Shown: one piece after another, positions 1 through 7,466 of the stretch | Numbering within the stretch: position 1 is the stretch's first letter | How the letters are laid out: every line of letters begins with the position of its first letter | Source: Lishizhenia sp033720595 | GTDB taxonomy: Bacteria > Bacteroidota > Bacteroidia > Flavobacteriales_D > Crocinitomicaceae | Direction of reading: 5' to 3' | DNA length: 12,567 nt | Assembly (NCBI RefSeq): GCF_033720595.1 | Contig: NZ_JAWWCF010000076.1 | Coordinates: 1-12,567, forward strand | Program-made: the position numbers and the translations under genes | The notes under the pieces: model-generated | Told to the model about the DNA's origin: nothing | What the model saw: only the letters and a program-made list of their open reading frames with translations | Databases searched by the model: none

Positions 1-903
1 TCAGAAGTAGATTTAAGCGGAGGGTATAGCTTTGATGCCAACTTGGCCAATGATACCATGGCGGAGTTTGACTGGATTGCTGAGGCTAGTGTGCCTTTTA
101 ACGACTTTAGTTACAACGATTCTACTTTCGGTACACAAACCTTCAAAGCAGTGTATGCTTACGATGATGGAACAGCAGAATTAGCTTATGGACCTAACGG
201 AACCCAAGCGAGGTTAGCTTATAAGTTTGAGGCCTATGAAGCCGACTCGATTGTTGCGATACAAATACATTTTGTTCCAGCGGCTATAGATGTTTCCAAC
301 AAGTTGTTTTTGCTTACAATTTGGGGCGATGAGAACGGAGAACCCGGAGATGTACTTTATCAAGATGATTTCTTTAATCCGCGTCAGCCACAATACCAAA
401 TGTCGAATAATGGTTTTTACACGTATTACCTAGCCGATACGCAAAAAGTAGCTGTTGGAGAGGTTTTTTATGTAGGTTGGAGACAAATTGATAGTGACCG
501 ATTAAATGTTGGTTTAGATATGAATATTGCAAACAGTGATAAGATTTTCTATAGTTTGGATGGGGAGAATACCTGGGAAAACACAGGTTTCCAAGGGTCT
601 GTAATGATGCGACCTATGTTTTCTACGAAATTAGATTATCAATTGTCTACCGATGAGGTAATGGCAGCTGAATCATTTGAATTTACACTCTATCCGAACC
701 CTTCAAATGGTTGGGTGAATCTTAAAACGGACTATAGAAATGACTTCACGATAAGTGTATATGATTTAGGAGGAAGAGAACTTTTAACAAAATCAAATGC
801 GCTATCCTTAGATTTAGCTAACTTTGAAGCCGGAATTTATTTGGTGAATATCTATGATGAAAATCACCAAGTATTGAAAACGGCAAAAATAGTTAAGAGG
901 TGA
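1..903 (+). CDS. T9SS type A sorting domain protein (5' partial)
   Basis: The reading frame is open from base 1 to the TGA at 901-903, so the start lies left of the window and only the last 300 residues are visible. The last 75 residues (visible 226-300) form a type IX secretion C-terminal domain: a YPNP motif at 231-234, then SNG, a YDLGGRELL strand and a GIYLVNIY strand before a basic end (KIVKR). By family knowledge, such a domain sends a Sec-exported protein through the T9SS to the cell surface or medium, and is then cleaved. The preceding part (visible about 50-210) is a beta-rich module with YDDGTAELAYG, LTIWGDENGEPGDVLY, FYVGWRQ and GSVMMRPMF stretches. I recognise this as a common non-catalytic segment in Bacteroidota T9SS cargo. 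No catalytic motif is visible, so the function is unknown and would depend on the missing N-terminal part. The stop codon overlaps the GTG of the next gene, suggesting co-transcription. Confidence 0.88.
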   Translation, partial: SEVDLSGGYSFDANLANDTMAEFDWIAEASVPFNDFSYNDSTFGTQTFKAVYAYDDGTAELAYGPNGTQARLAYKFEAYEADSIVAIQIHFVPAAIDVSNKLFLLTIWGDENGEPGDVLYQDDFFNPRQPQYQMSNNGFYTYYLADTQKVAVGEVFYVGWRQIDSDRLNVGLDMNIANSDKIFYSLDGENTWENTGFQGSVMMRPMFSTKLDYQLSTDEVMAAESFEFTLYPNPSNGWVNLKTDYRNDFTISVYDLGGRELLTKSNALSLDLANFEAGIYLVNIYDENHQVLKTAKIVKR

Positions 904-1937
904 GCGAAGAGATAGAAGACTTTAATTCTGAATCAGAAGAGTTATTTGAACATCATAAAGTAGTTGCAGATAAAGGGCAAGAGGTATTAAGAGTGGATAA
1001 ATTCTTATTAGACCGTTTGCCAAATACTACGCGAAATAAAATTCAAACAGCTGCAAAGAATGGTAATATTCATGCCAATGGTAAAGCAGTGAAACAGAAT
1101 TATAAGGTAAAGCCTGATGATGTAATCACGGTTGAATTTCCTTATCCTGTTCGAGAAATTGAATTGATTCCGGAAGATATTCCCCTAGATATTCATTACG
1201 AAGACGACACTTTATTGGTGGTTAATAAGCCCTCAGAAATGGTGGTGCACCCAGGATATGGAAATTATTCAGGAACCTTAGTGAATGCTTTGGTATATCA
1301 CATCGATAATTTACCTGAGAAAACAGAGAATTATTACGGTAGACCAGGATTGGTTCACCGACTAGATAAGAACACAACGGGGTTAATGGTTATTGCTAAA
1401 ACAGAGCAAGCCTTAACGCATCTTTCTAAGCAGTTTTTTGATAGAACCACAGAGCGTCGTTATCATGCTTTGGTTTGGGGAGATATCGAAGAAGATGGAA
1501 CCATTACGGGGCACATCGGTCGTTCTTTAAAGAATAGAAAAGTGATGGATGTTTTTCCTGAGGGAGAACACGGTAAACATGCCGTTACACATTACAAGGT
1601 GATTAAGCGCTATGGTTATGTTACATTGGTAGAATGTAAATTAGAGACGGGGAGAACGCACCAAATTAGAGCGCACTTTAAATCTATCGGACATCCTTTG
1701 TTTAATGATAACGAATATGGAGGCGATAGAATTTTAAAGGGGACCACCTTTTCTAAATACAGACAGTTTGTAGAGAACTGTTTTGCTTTGTTGCCCGGAC
1801 AAGCATTGCATGCAAAAACTTTAGGGTTTCAGCATCCCGTAAAAGATGAGTATAAACGTTTTGATTCCGATTTGCCAGCCAATTTTCAGGCGGTTTTGGA
1901 TAAGTGGGAAGTGTATATGTCATCAAGGGAAGTGTAA
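900..1937 (+). CDS. rluD: RluD-type 23S rRNA pseudouridine synthase
   Basis: A 345-residue RluA/RluD-family enzyme that isomerises specific uridines to pseudouridine, by family knowledge in helix 69 of 23S rRNA for RluD. An S4 RNA-binding domain spans about residues 31-90 (RVDKFLLDRLPNTTRNKIQ). The catalytic motif HRLDKNTTGL is at 153-162, with Asp156 as the catalytic aspartate. Other family motifs are LLVVNKP (105-111), the GRTHQIRAHF block (251-260) and the C-terminal QALHAKTLGFQHP (301-313). Length is normal for the family. The start is GTG at 900: a TAA in the same frame at 894-896 excludes any upstream start, and the next Met (residue 114) would delete the S4 domain. It overlaps the T9SS gene by four bases (GTGA), so translation may be coupled. 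Family is sure. RluD rather than RluC or another paralogue is likely from the S4 domain but not proven. Confidence 0.93.
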   Translation: MSEEIEDFNSESEELFEHHKVVADKGQEVLRVDKFLLDRLPNTTRNKIQTAAKNGNIHANGKAVKQNYKVKPDDVITVEFPYPVREIELIPEDIPLDIHYEDDTLLVVNKPSEMVVHPGYGNYSGTLVNALVYHIDNLPEKTENYYGRPGLVHRLDKNTTGLMVIAKTEQALTHLSKQFFDRTTERRYHALVWGDIEEDGTITGHIGRSLKNRKVMDVFPEGEHGKHAVTHYKVIKRYGYVTLVECKLETGRTHQIRAHFKSIGHPLFNDNEYGGDRILKGTTFSKYRQFVENCFALLPGQALHAKTLGFQHPVKDEYKRFDSDLPANFQAVLDKWEVYMSSREV

Positions 1938-2065
1938 CCCTTTCAATCTAATACGTTAAATATCTAAATTAATTAAAGGAAGACTTTAGGGATCGGAAAC
2001 TTTGTATTATTTTGTTTGCTTAAACCGATTAAAATTATTTTCTTTCGTAAAATTTTATAAAACCA
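1938..2065. other. Intergenic spacer between rluD and the OmpA gene
   Basis: A 128-base AT-rich gap. I find no convincing hairpin terminator after rluD and no small open frame worth calling. A T-rich stretch (about 2001-2018) holds several TTTG words, and the right half holds a possible promoter, listed separately. Confidence 0.6.
2011..2043 (+). promoter_or_regulatory. Possible Bacteroidetes-type promoter of the OmpA gene
   Basis: TATTTTCT at 2036-2043 matches the -7 consensus TANNTTTG except at the last two bases. TTTG words at 2011-2014 and 2015-2018 lie 21 and 17 bases upstream, within the 17-23 base spacing known for Flavobacteriia -33 boxes. The box ends 22 bases before the ATG, similar to the two perfect boxes elsewhere in the window. 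The imperfect -7 box keeps this tentative. Confidence 0.33.
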
Positions 2066-4171
2066 ATGTCGTACATGAGCTATAAATCACTACTTGTCGT
2101 TACGTTAACATTCTGTAGTCTCTCGCTTTTCGCGCAAAAAGGACCTATCAAGGATGCTAGAAAAGCATTCTCGGGAAGGAACTATGCAGTTGCTGCTTCA
2201 GAATGTGAGAAAGCATATGAAAAAATTCCTTACAAAGCTGGAAAGTCCAAGGAATACAAAGCAGAAATGGCATATTGCGTTGCAGAATCTTACCGCCTAA
2301 CAGAGCAACATGAAGAAGCAAAAGAATGGTATGAGAGAGCAATAGATTTAGGATTTGCTAAAACAGAACCTAAAGTTCACTTTAACTATGGAGAGGCACA
2401 CCGTTTTACGGGAGATTACGACAAGGCGAAGGAACAATACGAAGAGTATTTAGAATTAGTTCCTGGAGATAAGGCTGCTGAAGATGCTATTAAATCTTGT
2501 GAACAAGCTCCTATTACTGTAGCATTAGCCAAAAAGGTTACGATTAAAGCTGAAGATAAAATTAATGACAAAGCATCAGACATGTGTTTGGTGATTGCTG
2601 ATAGAAGAGGTGATAAAATCATGTTTGCTTCAGCAAGAGCAGAGGCATTAGGAAAAGATGTTGATCCACGTTCTGGTGAGAAATACTTCGATGTATTTTA
2701 CGCTGAATTAGATAGAAATGGAAACTACAGAGAGGTAACTCCAGTAGAAGATGATAGCATCAATACAGAGCACCACGAAGGACCTGTTGCTTTTGATGGT
2801 CGTTACAAACAAATGTTCTTAACAAGATGTTACAACCCAGATGATAACTTCTTTGGTTGTGATATTTACGTATCTCAATTGAAAGGTAGATCTTGGGATA
2901 TTCCAGAAAAAATTAACTTAAAACCAAACGATACAGTATCTGTAGGTCACCCATGTCCTTCAGAAGATGGAAGATTCTTAATCTTTGCTTCTGATATGCC
3001 AGGTGGTTTTGGAGGAAAAGATTTATGGTACACAGAGTACGATAGAAGATCTGATTCTTGGTCTGATCCTAAAAACATGGGACCAGAAATTAATACAGCG
3101 CAAGACGAGTTATTCCCAACTTTCGGACTAAACGGTGAGTTGTACTTCGCTTCATCAGGACACGTTGGATTAGGTGGATTAGATATTTTTGTTGCCAAAA
3201 GAATTGGAACAGAATACAAATGGGCAGCTCCAGAAAACATGGGATACCCATTCAACTCTAAAGACAATGATTTCCACTTAACACAGGTGGATGAGAAAAC
3301 AGGTTACTTTACTTCGGATAGAAAGAAAGGTTCATACGCTACAAATATTTACTCTTACGAAATTCCACCGAACTTATTTACATTGAAAGTTGTAGTAAGT
3401 AAATTAGGTTCTTCTGAAAAAGTAAATGGTGCTTCTGTTGAAGTAACAACTGCTGAAGGAACCTTTACAGGAGTTACCAATGAAAGTGGTATGGTTTACT
3501 GGGAGAAGAAACCAAATGGAGATCGTTACATTGGAGAAGAAGGTGAGTTTAAAGTGAAATTGTTGCCTTTGGAAGGATACCACGATAACAGACAGATGGT
3601 AGAGTTCACAACAAAAGGATTGGCGGATAACCAAGATTTCTACTTTGCAATGAACATGGTGCCTAAAACACCAATTCGTTTACCAGAGGTACGATACAGA
3701 TTGGGTAGTGCTGAATTGATGGTAATTGAAGATTCGATCAACTCTAAGGATTCATTGAACTTTGTTTACGATATGTTAGAGGAATACCCAGGAATGGTTA
3801 TCCGATTAGTATCACACACCGATTCACGTGGTAGTGCTTCTGCCAATGAGAAGTTAGCACAACGAAGAGCACAATCTTGTGTGGATTACTTAGTAAATGA
3901 AAAAGGTGTTCCAAGAGAAAGATTAGTTCCAGAGGGTCGTGGAGAAAACGAACCGAGAACAGTTTACTTGGTAGACGGAAAATATGTGGTAGATAAACCA
4001 GATATGGGAACAGTTTACGAAGAAATTCTTTTGACTGAATCTTACATCAATAAGTTTAAAAAGTCAGACCCAGAGTTGTTTGAGAAATTACACCAATTTA
4101 ACCGTAGAACGGAAGGAGAGGTTGTAAGTATGGACTTTGTTGCATCAGGTTCAACGCAAGGACAACAATAA
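2066..4171 (+). CDS. PorE-like OmpA-family protein (TPR, beta-propeller, OmpA)
   Basis: A 701-residue exported protein with four modules. A signal peptide covers about 1-24 (hydrophobic core ending LSLFAQ). TPR-like helices span about 28-145, with EEAKEWYERAIDLG and KAKEQYEEYLELVPGD repeats. A PD40/WD40-like propeller covers about 165-432; its blades include PSEDGRFLIFASDMPGGFGGKD and GELYFASSGHVGLGGLDIF. A carboxypeptidase-regulatory-like sandwich covers about 438-530, and an OmpA peptidoglycan-binding domain about 541-692 contains HTDSRG (584-589), LAQRRAQSCVDYL and NRRTEG (679-684). Asp586 and Arg601 match the diaminopimelate-binding pair of OmpA-like domains. This is the domain order of PorE, the T9SS component of Porphyromonas gingivalis, so a role tying the envelope or secretion machinery to peptidoglycan is plausible. 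Unlike PorE, I see no lipobox. An ATG at 2075 is an equally possible start and keeps the signal peptide. Codon use looks biased, as in a well-expressed gene. Family is sure, the PorE role is inference. Confidence 0.9.
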   Translation: MSYMSYKSLLVVTLTFCSLSLFAQKGPIKDARKAFSGRNYAVAASECEKAYEKIPYKAGKSKEYKAEMAYCVAESYRLTEQHEEAKEWYERAIDLGFAKTEPKVHFNYGEAHRFTGDYDKAKEQYEEYLELVPGDKAAEDAIKSCEQAPITVALAKKVTIKAEDKINDKASDMCLVIADRRGDKIMFASARAEALGKDVDPRSGEKYFDVFYAELDRNGNYREVTPVEDDSINTEHHEGPVAFDGRYKQMFLTRCYNPDDNFFGCDIYVSQLKGRSWDIPEKINLKPNDTVSVGHPCPSEDGRFLIFASDMPGGFGGKDLWYTEYDRRSDSWSDPKNMGPEINTAQDELFPTFGLNGELYFASSGHVGLGGLDIFVAKRIGTEYKWAAPENMGYPFNSKDNDFHLTQVDEKTGYFTSDRKKGSYATNIYSYEIPPNLFTLKVVVSKLGSSEKVNGASVEVTTAEGTFTGVTNESGMVYWEKKPNGDRYIGEEGEFKVKLLPLEGYHDNRQMVEFTTKGLADNQDFYFAMNMVPKTPIRLPEVRYRLGSAELMVIEDSINSKDSLNFVYDMLEEYPGMVIRLVSHTDSRGSASANEKLAQRRAQSCVDYLVNEKGVPRERLVPEGRGENEPRTVYLVDGKYVVDKPDMGTVYEEILLTESYINKFKKSDPELFEKLHQFNRRTEGEVVSMDFVASGSTQGQQ

Positions 4172-4189
4172 GGTTTTAAAAATATGTTT

Positions 4190-4221
4190 AATCCCGATGG
4201 TGAAAGCCGTCGGGATTTTTT
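4190..4221 (+). terminator. Intrinsic terminator after the OmpA gene
   Basis: A stem of about 11 pairs (4190-4200 with 4207-4217, core ATCCCGA/TCGGGAT, one T-G wobble) closes a six-base loop TGAAAG and is followed by a T run through 4221. It starts 18 bases after the TAA, so it separates the OmpA gene from the purM operon. Confidence 0.9.
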
Positions 4222-4262
4222 GATTTATAAAAGTCGGACTCGCTCAGATAAATTATAATAGT

Positions 4263-4270
4263 TATCTTTG
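4263..4270 (+). promoter_or_regulatory. -7 box of the purM-prfA-pyrF operon promoter
   Basis: TATCTTTG is a perfect match to the Bacteroidetes -7 consensus TANNTTTG and lies 16 bases before the ATG at 4287. This predicts a very short leader of roughly ten bases. No good -33 TTG is visible at the usual spacing, so the upstream element is weak or diverged. Confidence 0.65.
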
Positions 4271-4286
4271 CCGTCCAAGAATTATT

Positions 4287-5459
4287 ATGGCAGATACTAG
4301 ATATAACTTAAGAGGCGTTTCCGCTGGAAAAGAGGATGTTCACAACGCAATCAAGAATGTTGATAAAGGATTGTTTCCGAAAGCATTTTGTAAAATAGTT
4401 CCAGATCACTTAACAGGTGATGAAGACTACTGTGTAGTTATGCACGCTGATGGTGCAGGTACAAAATCTTCTTTGGCCTACATGTACTGGAAAGAAACGG
4501 GTGATTTATCCGTATGGAAAGGTATTGCTCAAGATGCATTGATCATGAATATTGATGATTTATTGTGTGTGGGAGCTACAGATAATATCCTTTTATCAAG
4601 TACAATTGGTAGAAACAAAAATCTAGTTAACGGTGATGTTATTGCCGAAATAATTAATGGTACTGAAGAGTTGTTGTCTGATTTAAGAGAGCAAGGAATT
4701 GGTATCTTCTCTACAGGTGGTGAAACTGCCGATGTGGGAGATTTAGTGAGAACGATTATTGTTGACTCAACGGTTGTAGCTAGAATGAAACGTGAAGATG
4801 TTGTTTCTAACCACAACATTAAAGGAGGAAATGTAATTGTTGGACTTTCTTCATTTGGTCAGGCTTCTTACGAAAAAGAGTACAATGGTGGTATGGGAAG
4901 TAACGGATTAACTTCTGCCCGTCACGATGTATTTAAGCACGACTTAGCAACGAAATTCCCAGAGAGTTTTGACCCAGCTGTACAAGATGATTTAGTGTAT
5001 TCTGGATCTTACGGATTAACAGATAAGATTGATGGTGTTCCTGTAGATGCAGGTAAAATGGTATTATCTCCAACACGTACTTATGCACCTATCATCAAGA
5101 AAATATTAGACAAACACAGAGCAGATATCGCAGGTATGGTTCACTGTAGTGGTGGTGCACAAACAAAAGTGCTTCACTTTGTGGATAACGTTCACGTGAT
5201 TAAAGATAACATGTTCCCTATTCCTCCATTATTTGATGTGATTCAAAAAGAATCAGGTACAGAATGGAAGGAAATGTACAAAGTATTTAATATGGGACAC
5301 AGAATGGAAATTTACGTTCCAGAAGAAATCGCTGCTTCAATTATAGAAATTTCTAAATCTTTCAATGTAGATGCTCAGATTGTAGGTAGAGTAGAAGAAC
5401 ATGAAGGAAAGAAATTAACGATTCAGTCTCCATACGGAGAGTTTATTTACGACAAATAA
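4287..5459 (+). CDS. purM: Phosphoribosylformylglycinamidine cyclo-ligase (AIR synthase), Bacteroidota type
   Basis: A 390-residue cytosolic PurM-family enzyme, expected to close the imidazole ring of FGAM to AIR using ATP in purine synthesis. Family landmarks are DGAGTK (55-60, canonical DGVGTK), NIDDLLCVGA (88-97), GGETADVGD (144-152, canonical GGETAEMPG), SPTRTY (261-266), HCSGGAQTK (286-294, canonical HxTGGGxxE) and FNMGHRM (334-340, canonical FNxGxGM). It is about 45 residues longer than typical PurM (about 345). The extra sequence sits mainly at about 193-250, between the two halves of the fold. Such divergent proteins are often labelled AIR synthase-related, but in Bacteroidota the position beside prfA and pyrF is familiar to me. 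Its TAA overlaps the prfA ATG by one base (TAATG), so the two are co-translated. Activity as the genome's true PurM is likely but inferred. Confidence 0.87.
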   Translation: MADTRYNLRGVSAGKEDVHNAIKNVDKGLFPKAFCKIVPDHLTGDEDYCVVMHADGAGTKSSLAYMYWKETGDLSVWKGIAQDALIMNIDDLLCVGATDNILLSSTIGRNKNLVNGDVIAEIINGTEELLSDLREQGIGIFSTGGETADVGDLVRTIIVDSTVVARMKREDVVSNHNIKGGNVIVGLSSFGQASYEKEYNGGMGSNGLTSARHDVFKHDLATKFPESFDPAVQDDLVYSGSYGLTDKIDGVPVDAGKMVLSPTRTYAPIIKKILDKHRADIAGMVHCSGGAQTKVLHFVDNVHVIKDNMFPIPPLFDVIQKESGTEWKEMYKVFNMGHRMEIYVPEEIAASIIEISKSFNVDAQIVGRVEEHEGKKLTIQSPYGEFIYDK

Positions 5460-6538
5460 TGGAAGATTTACTAGGTAAATTAGAAGATATAAATTACCGC
5501 TTTGAAGAGGTTGGACGTTTGATCGTCGATCCAGACATCATTGCGGATATGAAACGCTACGTTAAATTGAACAAGGAGTATAAAGACCTTGAAGAGATTG
5601 TTGTAGCGTATAAAAAATACAAGAACATTTTAGATAACATTGCTTCTTCTAAAGAGCTTCTAGAAATGGAAGATGATGAAGAGATGAAGGAAATGGCTAA
5701 AATGGAATTGCACGAATTGGAATCGCAAAAACCAGAACTTGAGGAAGAGTTGAAGGTGTTGTTAATTCCAAAAGACCCTGAAGACGATAAAAACGTTATT
5801 GTTGAATTACGTGCCGGTACCGGAGGTGATGAAGCGTGTATCTTCGTGGAAGACGTGTTTAGAATGTATAGCATGTACTTCAAAAATAGAGGATGGAAGG
5901 TAGAGGTATTGAACTCGAATGAGGGAGGTACTAAAGGATACAAAGAAATCTCTATGAATGTTGAAGGTGAAGGTGTATACGGAACTATGAAATTCGAATC
6001 AGGAGTTCACCGTGTACAACGTGTGCCAGAAACAGAATCACAAGGTCGTGTGCATACTTCTGCAATTACTGTTGCTGTGTTACCAGAAGCAGAAGAAGTG
6101 GATGTTGAATTGAACATGTCTGATGTGAAAAGAGATACCTTTAGAGCATCAGGTGCGGGTGGACAGCACGTTAACAAGACGGAGTCTGCCATTCGTTTAA
6201 CACACATTCCAACAGGTATTGTAGTGGAGTGTCAAGACGGACGTTCACAGCACAAAAACTTGGAGAAAGCAATCTCTGTTTTGCGTTCAAGAATGTACAC
6301 ACAGGAATTAGAGAAGAAAAATGCTGAGCGTGCTGAGCAAAGAAAATCTTTGGTTTCTACGGGAGATAGATCTGCAAAAATCAGAACTTACAACTACCCG
6401 CAAGGTCGTGTTACAGATCACCGTATCAATAAAACAATGTATAACCTTTCTAACTTCATTAACGGAGATATTCAAGAAATGATTGATGCCTTGAAAGTAG
6501 CCGAGAATGCGGAGAAGATGAAAGGAGAAACTGCATAA
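5459..6538 (+). CDS. prfA: Peptide chain release factor 1
   Basis: A 359-residue class I release factor that reads UAA and UAG at the ribosomal A site and triggers hydrolysis of peptidyl-tRNA. The GGQ catalytic motif is at 234-236, within SGAGGQHVNKTESAIRLTH. The stop-codon recognition loop carries PET at 190-192 (VQRVPETESQGRVHTSA), matching the PxT motif of RF1 rather than the SPF of RF2. The N-terminal part is a helical, acidic domain 1 (about 1-105), and GTGGDEA at 120-126 is a family marker. Length is standard (about 360). There is no in-frame TGA or programmed frameshift, as expected for RF1. The start overlaps purM by one base, and pyrF starts two bases after its stop. prmC, the common neighbour of prfA elsewhere, is not here. 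Confidence 0.97.
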   Translation: MEDLLGKLEDINYRFEEVGRLIVDPDIIADMKRYVKLNKEYKDLEEIVVAYKKYKNILDNIASSKELLEMEDDEEMKEMAKMELHELESQKPELEEELKVLLIPKDPEDDKNVIVELRAGTGGDEACIFVEDVFRMYSMYFKNRGWKVEVLNSNEGGTKGYKEISMNVEGEGVYGTMKFESGVHRVQRVPETESQGRVHTSAITVAVLPEAEEVDVELNMSDVKRDTFRASGAGGQHVNKTESAIRLTHIPTGIVVECQDGRSQHKNLEKAISVLRSRMYTQELEKKNAERAEQRKSLVSTGDRSAKIRTYNYPQGRVTDHRINKTMYNLSNFINGDIQEMIDALKVAENAEKMKGETA

Positions 6539-6540
6539 GC

Positions 6541-7359
6541 ATGAAGAAGGAAGAGTTAGTTGCTGAAATCAAAAGAAAACAGTCCTTCTTATGTGTAGGG
6601 TTGGATACGGATTTAAATAAAATTCCAAAGCATTTGTTAGACACAGAAGATCCAATCTTTGAGTTCAACAAGCAAATCATAGATGCTACCAAAGATTATT
6701 GTGTAGCTTATAAACCCAACATCGCGTTTTACGAATGTTTGGGTAAAAAAGGATGGGAAGCTTTAGAGAAGACCATGGATTATATTCCTGATAATATCTT
6801 TACAATTGCAGATGCAAAAAGAGGAGATATAGGAAATACTTCTAGCTATTATGCCAAAACTTTCTTTGAATATTTGAATTTTGATTCAGTTACAGTAGCA
6901 CCTTACATGGGAGAAGATTCTGTAACGCCATTCTTGCAATTTGAAGACAAGTGGGTAATCGTGTTAGCCTTAACGTCTAATGCTGGAGCGCTGGACTTCC
7001 AATTTGTGAAAGATGCGCAAGGTGAGGAGTTGTATAAAAAGGTGTTGCGTAAAACTTCAGAATGGGGAACGCCAGAAAACCTAATGTATGTAGTTGGAGC
7101 AACGCGAGCTGAGGGTATTGGTGAAGTTAGAAAAACTGTTCCCAATAACTTCTTTTTAGTTCCAGGTGTTGGAGCGCAAGGAGGAAGCTTAGAAGATGTT
7201 GCGCAGTATGGATTCAATGATGATTGTGGTTTGTTGGTAAACTCATCTAGAGGCATTATTTATGCCGGACAAGGTGAAGACTTTGCTCAAAAATCTGCTG
7301 AAGCAGCTCATGCGATTCAACAGGATATGCACAAGATTTTAAAGGCCAAAGGCTGGTAA
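6541..7359 (+). CDS. pyrF: Orotidine 5'-phosphate decarboxylase, long subtype
   Basis: A 272-residue TIM-barrel enzyme that decarboxylates OMP to UMP, the last step of de novo pyrimidine synthesis. The catalytic signature DAKRGDIGNT (91-100) contains the Lys93 and Asp96 of the conserved DxKxxD network, and LDTDLNKIP (21-29) holds the first-strand aspartates. YKPN (57-60) carries the second-strand lysine. VPGVGAQGG (207-215) and NSSRGI (234-239) form the phosphate-binding end, with Arg237. About 270 residues fits the longer OMPDC subtype (TIGR02127-like) rather than the 230-residue E. coli type. It is the third gene of the operon, two bases after prfA, and is followed by a strong terminator. 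The pairing with purM gives one transcript serving both purine and pyrimidine synthesis. Confidence 0.96.
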   Translation: MKKEELVAEIKRKQSFLCVGLDTDLNKIPKHLLDTEDPIFEFNKQIIDATKDYCVAYKPNIAFYECLGKKGWEALEKTMDYIPDNIFTIADAKRGDIGNTSSYYAKTFFEYLNFDSVTVAPYMGEDSVTPFLQFEDKWVIVLALTSNAGALDFQFVKDAQGEELYKKVLRKTSEWGTPENLMYVVGATRAEGIGEVRKTVPNNFFLVPGVGAQGGSLEDVAQYGFNDDCGLLVNSSRGIIYAGQGEDFAQKSAEAAHAIQQDMHKILKAKGW

Positions 7360-7375
7360 GAAAAAGATAATTACG

Positions 7376-7408
7376 AAAAAGGCGAGTAAGTACACTCGCC
7401 TTTTTTTT
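7376..7408 (+). terminator. Intrinsic terminator of the purM-prfA-pyrF operon
   Basis: A perfect seven-pair stem GGCGAGT/ACTCGCC (7381-7387 with 7394-7400), loop AAGTAC, is flanked by five A on the left (7376-7380) and eight T on the right (7401-7408). The A/T flanks can extend the stem, so it may also work against antisense transcription. It lies 16 bases after the pyrF stop. Confidence 0.93.
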
Positions 7409-7440
7409 GTGTCCAATTTTTTTAGCTATTTGCTTTTTCG

Positions 7441-7448
7441 TATCTTCT
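7441..7448 (+). promoter_or_regulatory. Weak candidate -7 box of the DUF2851 operon
   Basis: TATCTTCT differs from TANNTTTG at the last two bases. It sits 18 bases before the ATG at 7467, the same geometry as the perfect boxes at 4263 and 10897. The gene follows a strong terminator and so needs a promoter in this gap. No TTG is visible at the -33 position. Confidence 0.3.
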
Positions 7449-7466
7449 ACCTTCAACCTAATCATT

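Noticed and set aside
43..60. TTG at 43 or ATG at 58 as the start of the T9SS gene
   Set aside because: The frame is open to base 1, no signal peptide follows either codon, and T9SS cargo must be exported, so the real start lies outside the window.
1938..1990. Possible terminator after rluD (CCCT near 1937-1941 and AGGG near 1987-1990)
   Set aside because: Only about four pairs separated by more than 40 bases and no T-run; not a credible intrinsic terminator.
2001..2018. TTTG-rich stretch as a promoter -7 box
   Set aside because: None of its TTTG words has TA four bases earlier as TANNTTTG requires; it is better seen as a possible -33 region for the box at 2036.
2947..3267. A 106-codon open frame on the minus strand inside the OmpA gene
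   Set aside because: Antisense shadow of a strongly codon-biased gene with no recognisable domain or promoter.
5557..5943. A 128-codon open frame on the minus strand inside prfA
   Set aside because: Ser/Asn-rich, low-complexity translation fully antisense to a confident gene; no family resemblance.
6903..7256. A 117-codon open frame on the minus strand inside pyrF
   Set aside because: Antisense to a complete, motif-verified gene; Ser/Pro/Thr-rich translation typical of a shadow frame.
7407..7466. A 20-residue N-terminal extension of the DUF2851 protein from an in-frame TTG
   Set aside because: The start codon would lie in the T-run of the pyrF terminator, and the extension lies outside the family's usual start; ATG 7467 fits the conserved MKExxLHYLW opening.
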